NCBI GenBank assembly: GCA_002449335.1
Contig: DKDL01000021.1
Coordinates: 34,987-54,312 of the forward strand
Direction of reading: 5' to 3'
DNA: 19,326 nt
Source of the DNA: Succinatimonas sp. UBA6849
Lineage (GTDB): Bacteria; Pseudomonadota; Gammaproteobacteria; Enterobacterales; Succinivibrionaceae
Positions 15,803-19,326 of the stretch are shown one piece after another. Below the pieces are notes generated by a model, which did no database searches, was not told where the DNA came from, and was given only the letters and a program-made list of their open reading frames with translations. The position numbers and the translations under genes were made by a program. The number at the start of each line of letters is the position of its first letter. The first letter of the stretch is position 1.

Positions 15803-17056
15803 GTGTCACACGATGCTAAATTATTACACGACAGGGCTTTGGCTTATCACGAGAAACCAGTTCCTGGAAAGATTAGAATTGAGATCACCAAGCCTGCAGA
15901 AACAGCTGACGATTTGACTCTTGCATACAGCCCTGGTGTAGCAGAGCCAGTACGTGAAATTGCAAAAGATCCTGAGAATGCATATCGCTATACAGGTAAG
16001 GGCAACTCAGTTGCTATTATCTCTAACGGTACTGCAATTTTAGGCTTAGGTAATTTAGGACCCTTAGCATCTAAGCCTGTAATGGAAGGTAAAGCATTAC
16101 TTTTCAAACGATTTGCTGGTATTAACGCTATTGATATCGAAGTTGATAATAAGAGTGTTGAAGACTTTATTACAACTGTCGAATGTATTGCAAACACCTT
16201 TGGTGGCGTTAACCTAGAGGATATTAAAGCACCTGAGTGCTTTGAGATTGAGCGCGAGTTAATCAAGCGTTGTAAGGTACCTATTTTCCACGATGATCAG
16301 CACGGTACTGCAATTGTAACTACAGCAGGTATATTAAATGCTGTTGAGTTACAGGGCAAAAAGATTGAGGATTGTAAGGTAGTATGCGTAGGCGCAGGTG
16401 CAGCCGGTATTGCATGCTCTGACTTCTTAATCAAGTGTGGTGCAAAGAAAGAGAACTTCTTCATGGTAGACCGCCACGGTGTTATCAGATCAGATCGTCC
16501 TCAGTACAACAATGGTGAAAAACCAAGATTCATCAATGATGCAGGTCCAAAGACCTTAAAAGAAGCTATGGAAAATGCTGATGTGCTTTTAGGTGTATCA
16601 GGTCCAGGCTTGATTGATGATCAGGAAGTTATTCACATGGCAAAGAACGCTGTAATCTTTGCTTGCTCTAATCCAGATCCTGAGGTTGATCCTGAGGTAG
16701 TAACTAAGTTACGTCCTGATATCATCATGGGTACTGGTCGCTCTGATTATCCAAATCAGATCAACAACGTATTGTGCTTCCCATATCTGTTCCGTGGAGC
16801 TTTAGATGTAAGAGCTACTTGCATCAACACAGAGATGATGAAAGCTGCAATGAATGCTTTACGTGATCTAGCAAAAGAGCCTGTTCCTGCTGAAGTTGTT
16901 AAGGCTGCACAGGTTGACCACTTAGAGTACGGTAGAGATTACTTAATTCCAAAGCCAATGGATGCAAGATTAAAAGAGAAATTATCAGCTGCAGTAGCTA
17001 AAGCTGCTGTTGATTCTGGTGTAGCTCAGATCCCTCTACCAGATTGCTACAAGTAA
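15803..17056 (+). CDS. Malic enzyme, short form (malate dehydrogenase, decarboxylating)
   Basis: It converts malate to pyruvate and CO2 with reduction of NAD(P). The 417 residues correspond to the catalytic part of MaeB; the phosphotransacetylase-like C-terminal domain of E. coli MaeB is absent, as in many short bacterial malic enzymes. Visible residues are Tyr42 in AYSPGVAEPV, Lys97 in VMEGKALL, the metal-binding segment FHDDQHGTA (Asp164, Asp165) and the nucleotide-binding GAGAAG (198-203), with Asp223 at the end of the next strand. That Asp would favour NAD, though cofactor choice cannot be settled by eye. The start is GTG, with GAGG 7 bases upstream. The place beside rpmE/priA recalls Vibrio-type genomes. 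In a succinate-forming anaerobe it could link C4 acids to pyruvate. It ends at a strong two-way terminator. Confidence 0.92.
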   Translation: MSHDAKLLHDRALAYHEKPVPGKIRIEITKPAETADDLTLAYSPGVAEPVREIAKDPENAYRYTGKGNSVAIISNGTAILGLGNLGPLASKPVMEGKALLFKRFAGINAIDIEVDNKSVEDFITTVECIANTFGGVNLEDIKAPECFEIERELIKRCKVPIFHDDQHGTAIVTTAGILNAVELQGKKIEDCKVVCVGAGAAGIACSDFLIKCGAKKENFFMVDRHGVIRSDRPQYNNGEKPRFINDAGPKTLKEAMENADVLLGVSGPGLIDDQEVIHMAKNAVIFACSNPDPEVDPEVVTKLRPDIIMGTGRSDYPNQINNVLCFPYLFRGALDVRATCINTEMMKAAMNALRDLAKEPVPAEVVKAAQVDHLEYGRDYLIPKPMDARLKEKLSAAVAKAAVDSGVAQIPLPDCYK

Positions 17057-17086
17057 TTTAGATATCCTGTAACGTTCGATATCTTA

Positions 17087-17121
17087 AAACAGAAAAGGTG
17101 CCATTGGCACCTTTTCTGTTT
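17087..17121. terminator. Two-way terminator between the malic enzyme gene and trmA
   Basis: AAACAGAAAAGGTGCC (17087-17102) and its exact complement (17106-17121) form a 16-bp perfect stem with a 3-base loop. The A/T-rich stem base supplies a T run in both directions. It lies 30 bp after the malic enzyme stop and about 90 bp beyond the trmA stop. Confidence 0.9.
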
Positions 17122-17209
17122 AGATCCTTTCAGATGAACTAAAGTCAAATCAAGAACTGATTTCAACTTTATTTCAACCTTACTCAAGCTAAGGTTCTTA
17201 CCACTTACT

Positions 17210-18352
17210 CTAGATCTTCTCTAAGAGCACACCTGTTTCTAGATGATTTGTATAAGGGAACTGATCAAAGAAAGCTAATTTAGTGATCTTATGAGTCTTA
17301 GTTAGATAGGTAAGATCTTTTACTAAAGATTCAGGACCACAAGAAATGTAGATAACTCTGTCAAATCTTGCGGTGAAGTCTAAAGCTTCTTTGTACTCAA
17401 GACCAGATCTTGGAGGGTCGATTAAAAGAGTGTTGAAGTTGTACTCTTTAATATCGATGTTAGCAAAGCGCAGACGATTAAATTCGCGTACACCTTCTAG
17501 AGCCTGAGCTACTTCAACAGCACTTAATCTTGCGATCTTGGTATTGGTAATATTGTTTTTTTCAATATTCTTCAAAGCAGTTGCTGTAGGAACTCTTGAG
17601 ACTTCTGTAGACATAACCTTTCTGAAAAGATCTGCTAAACATACTGTAAAAGTTCCACTTCCACAATAAAGCTCGATTAAATCTACATCAGAGCAGTTAG
17701 TACAGCAGTCACGAGCAAACTGAACCATGTTCTGACAAGCATAGATATTTGGCTGTGAGAAATTGCCTTCCACCTGATAGAGGTAGAAATCTTTATCTCT
17801 TGTATGGATAGTTTCTAAGATAGTATCGGTATCAACAAGAATTGATTGTTTTTTTGCCCTACCGATAAAATTAACGGATAAACCTTCTTTTGAAAAATCG
17901 TCTTTTAATTTTGAAGCTTCAAGTTTAAATTGAGCTTCATCGATCTTTTTATGAAAGTTTAAAGCAATTACAAGTTCACCTTTCTGATTTGAAAGGAAAT
18001 CTGTTTCAAATAACTTGAAACTTAACTCATGGTACTGCATTAAATATTTTTTTAGCAGTTCCATTCCTTTGTTAATTGCTTTTGAACCTACAGGGAAAGA
18101 AGATAATTCAATTCTCTTCTTAGGTTTTGTCTTAGGTTCAAACATGCAGAAAGTAAAATCTGTGTAATCGTTAGTAAAATAAATCGAAAACTCGGTTCTC
18201 ATTCTGTAGTATTCACTTGGAGAGGCGAAAACCTGAGGTTTAGGAATTTGTAAATTATTTTTTTGAAATAGATTTACCACATTATCGATTTTTTCATTAA
18301 GATATTGTGGATAATTTTGAGGATCGGTTGTTCCTATTAAAGTTTTTAGCAT
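17210..18352 (-). CDS. trmA: tRNA (uracil-54-C5)-methyltransferase TrmA
   Basis: TrmA makes ribothymidine at position 54 of the T loop using S-adenosylmethionine. I choose the ATG at 18352 (380 residues, E. coli 366), which has AAGGGA 9 bases upstream. An in-frame extension to 18412 would overlap the murI start and is not needed. Landmarks are YYRMRTEF, VEGNFSQPN, the SAM-binding loop ELYCGSGTFT, GVREFNRLR, LLIDPPRSGL, the catalytic Cys338 (ISCGPESL) and the general base Glu372 near the end (NHLETGVLLEKI). The residue after the catalytic Cys is Gly339, whereas E. coli and relatives have Asn (SCNPETL). The gene is divergent from murI; in E. coli btuB lies between them, and here it is absent. 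Confidence 0.95.
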   Translation of the reverse strand: MLKTLIGTTDPQNYPQYLNEKIDNVVNLFQKNNLQIPKPQVFASPSEYYRMRTEFSIYFTNDYTDFTFCMFEPKTKPKKRIELSSFPVGSKAINKGMELLKKYLMQYHELSFKLFETDFLSNQKGELVIALNFHKKIDEAQFKLEASKLKDDFSKEGLSVNFIGRAKKQSILVDTDTILETIHTRDKDFYLYQVEGNFSQPNIYACQNMVQFARDCCTNCSDVDLIELYCGSGTFTVCLADLFRKVMSTEVSRVPTATALKNIEKNNITNTKIARLSAVEVAQALEGVREFNRLRFANIDIKEYNFNTLLIDPPRSGLEYKEALDFTARFDRVIYISCGPESLVKDLTYLTKTHKITKLAFFDQFPYTNHLETGVLLEKI

Positions 18353-18392
18353 ATCTTTCGGTCCCTTATTTAACATTACTTGAGATCTTAAA

Positions 18393-19208
18393 GTGTCAGA
18401 GCCTAAAGTCAAAGCAAAAAGAGTTCTTTTTTTTGATTCAGGAGTTGGAGGTTTGTCTGTTTACAAAGCAGTTAAAGCTCTAAACCCTGATGTTGAAGCC
18501 TATTATCTGTTTGATAATGAATGTTTTCCTTATGGAAATAAAGGTGATCATTTTTTAATTAAAAGAATCGAAGCTCTTTTAGAAAAAGCTAGTAAAGTAT
18601 TTGAATTAAGCGCAATCGTAGTTGCCTGTAATACTGCAAGTACAGTAGCACTTCCTGAATTAAGACTGAATATTAAGTTACCGATTGTAGGTGTGGTACC
18701 TGCGGTGAAACCTGCAGCTAAATTATCTAAAAATAAAATTGTAGGTTTACTTGCAACTCCAGGGTGCCTATCAAGGGAATACACTAATAACCTCATCAAG
18801 AACTTTGCTAGTGACTGTAAAGTTATAAAGGTAGGCGATGCTCATTTGGCAGAAATTGCTGAAGACAGGTTATCAACTGGTGTTGTAGATAGGGCGGGAA
18901 TAGAAAAGATAGTAAAACCATTTACTAGTTTGCCAAAAGCAGAGCGTCCTGACACTATCGTCTTAGGATGTACTCACTATCCTTTTGTAAAAGATGTTTT
19001 AGAAGAGTTAATGCCTGATGTTAGATTTGTAGACTCAGGAGAAGCCATTGGTCGCAGAGTAAAAACAGTCGTTAAAGAAGCTAAGTATATTGAAACAGAT
19101 AAAATTCAAAATAGAGCTTTTTATACCGGTGTGTTAAAAAACTATGAAGACCGCGAAAAAATGGTAAAAGACTTTGGTTTTGTCTCTCTAGAAAAGTTCG
19201 AACTGTAA
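18393..19208 (+). CDS. murI: Glutamate racemase MurI
   Basis: MurI interconverts L- and D-glutamate, giving D-Glu for peptidoglycan. The 271 residues include FFDSGVGGLSVY (Asp15, Ser16) and the two catalytic Cys: Cys79 in VACNTAST and Cys193 in LGCTHYPF. All are intact. The start is GTG; an in-frame TGA at 18381-18383 excludes an earlier start, and the weak ribosome site GAGA (18382-18385) lies 7 bases upstream. It lacks the roughly 12-residue N-terminal extension of E. coli MurI, which in that species takes part in activation by UDP-MurNAc-Ala. A run of eight T (18427-18434) falls in codons 12-14. Only 40 bp separate this start from that of trmA. The gene leads into an rRNA-type promoter, as murI does before rrnB in E. 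coli. Confidence 0.95.
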   Translation: MSEPKVKAKRVLFFDSGVGGLSVYKAVKALNPDVEAYYLFDNECFPYGNKGDHFLIKRIEALLEKASKVFELSAIVVACNTASTVALPELRLNIKLPIVGVVPAVKPAAKLSKNKIVGLLATPGCLSREYTNNLIKNFASDCKVIKVGDAHLAEIAEDRLSTGVVDRAGIEKIVKPFTSLPKAERPDTIVLGCTHYPFVKDVLEELMPDVRFVDSGEAIGRRVKTVVKEAKYIETDKIQNRAFYTGVLKNYEDREKMVKDFGFVSLEKFEL

Positions 19209-19248
19209 CGGTGACAAAGAGTTTGATGAAAAAAAGTTAAAAAAATGT

Positions 19249-19276
19249 TTGACATATGTTTAAAAATCATTAAAAT
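19249..19276 (+). promoter_or_regulatory. Strong rRNA-type promoter (probable 16S rRNA operon promoter)
   Basis: A perfect -35 TTGACA (19249-19254) and TAAAAT (19271-19276) lie 16 bp apart, the spacing typical of rrn P1 promoters. An A-rich stretch at about 19227-19247 resembles an UP element. The downstream bases GTGTCTCC would form the discriminator and start region. Its place directly after murI matches E. coli murI-rrnB. The rRNA gene itself is beyond the window. Confidence 0.75.
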
Positions 19277-19283
19277 GTGTCTC

Positions 19284-19303
19284 CGTTGTCACGAACGACA
19301 ACG
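19284..19303 (+). other. Hairpin in the putative rRNA leader (boxB-like)
   Basis: CGTTGTC (19284-19290) and GACAACG (19297-19303) form a perfect 7-bp stem with a 6-base loop, near the expected transcription start. In rrn leaders a boxB hairpin precedes the boxA antitermination element. No boxA-like sequence is visible before the window ends at 19326. An A run follows the stem, not a T run, so it is not a terminator for the + strand. Confidence 0.5.
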
Positions 19304-19326
19304 AAAAAAAATAAAACTCAAGCAGT

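Noticed and set aside
17176..17196. AACCTTA/TAAGGTT inverted repeat as a trmA terminator
   Set aside because: The stem is 7 bp and weak, with no T run on either strand. The 16-bp stem at 17087-17121 serves better.
18353..18412. Longer trmA start overlapping murI
   Set aside because: The ATG at 18352 has a good ribosome site, and the extension would overlap the divergent murI start without adding conserved sequence.
18427..18434. T8 tract in murI as a phase-variable switch
   Set aside because: The gene is essential in most bacteria, the tract is short, and T runs are expected for Phe codons in an AT-rich genome.
19284..19303. Terminator after murI
   Set aside because: The stem is followed by an A run on the + strand and sits downstream of a strong promoter, so a leader element is more likely.
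1..19326. Mobile elements, CRISPR arrays, prophage, toxin-antitoxin or defence genes
   Set aside because: All sizeable open frames are accounted for by conserved housekeeping genes or their shadows, and no terminal repeats or spacer arrays were seen.

Overview
The window is a stretch of chromosomal housekeeping genes from an AT-rich gammaproteobacterium. I infer a host in or near the Aeromonadales (a Succinivibrionaceae-type organism fits best). The grounds are protein similarity recalled from Escherichia, Vibrio and Shewanella, the AT-rich codon choice, and gene order: priA next to rpmE, argS-ftsN-hslV-hslU-zapB together, a malic enzyme beside rpmE, trmA divergent from murI, and murI leading into what looks like an rRNA operon promoter. 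I see no mobile element, prophage, CRISPR array, tRNA or defence system.

Left part (1-5132). The 3' portion of pmbA (peptide maturation, + strand) converges on a two-gene minus-strand unit, plsB followed by a secreted FliL-like protein, with a hairpin terminator between them. PlsB starts membrane phospholipid synthesis. A 292-bp divergent region between plsB and the metal exporter fieF carries three regularly spaced AGTACAT repeats and a short palindrome.

Middle part (5133-12708). cysE (serine acetyltransferase) and a solitary fructose-family PTS permease (IIA-IIB-IIC fusion) run on the + strand. The PTS gene ends 3 bp from the end of a minus-strand operon, argS-ftsN-hslV-hslU-zapB, with intergenic gaps of 5, 11 and 18 bp and a 1-base stop/start overlap. 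This operon links arginyl-tRNA synthesis, septation (FtsN, ZapB) and the HslVU heat-shock protease.

Right part (12791-19326). priA (replication restart) is divergent from rpmE (ribosomal protein L31), whose leader can form two interleaved helices. After a terminator and a palindrome-bearing gene-free stretch comes a GTG-started malic enzyme. It converges on trmA across a 16-bp perfect-stem terminator. trmA and murI are divergent, 40 bp apart. murI is followed by a strong TTGACA-N16-TAAAAT promoter and a hairpin leader, very probably the start of a 16S rRNA operon.

The gene content is ordinary. The most notable points are inside it: the arginyl-tRNA synthetase has AVHH where the class I HIGH signature (HVGH in this family) should be, TrmA has Gly after its catalytic Cys in place of the usual Asn, and several leader or operator structures look worth testing.
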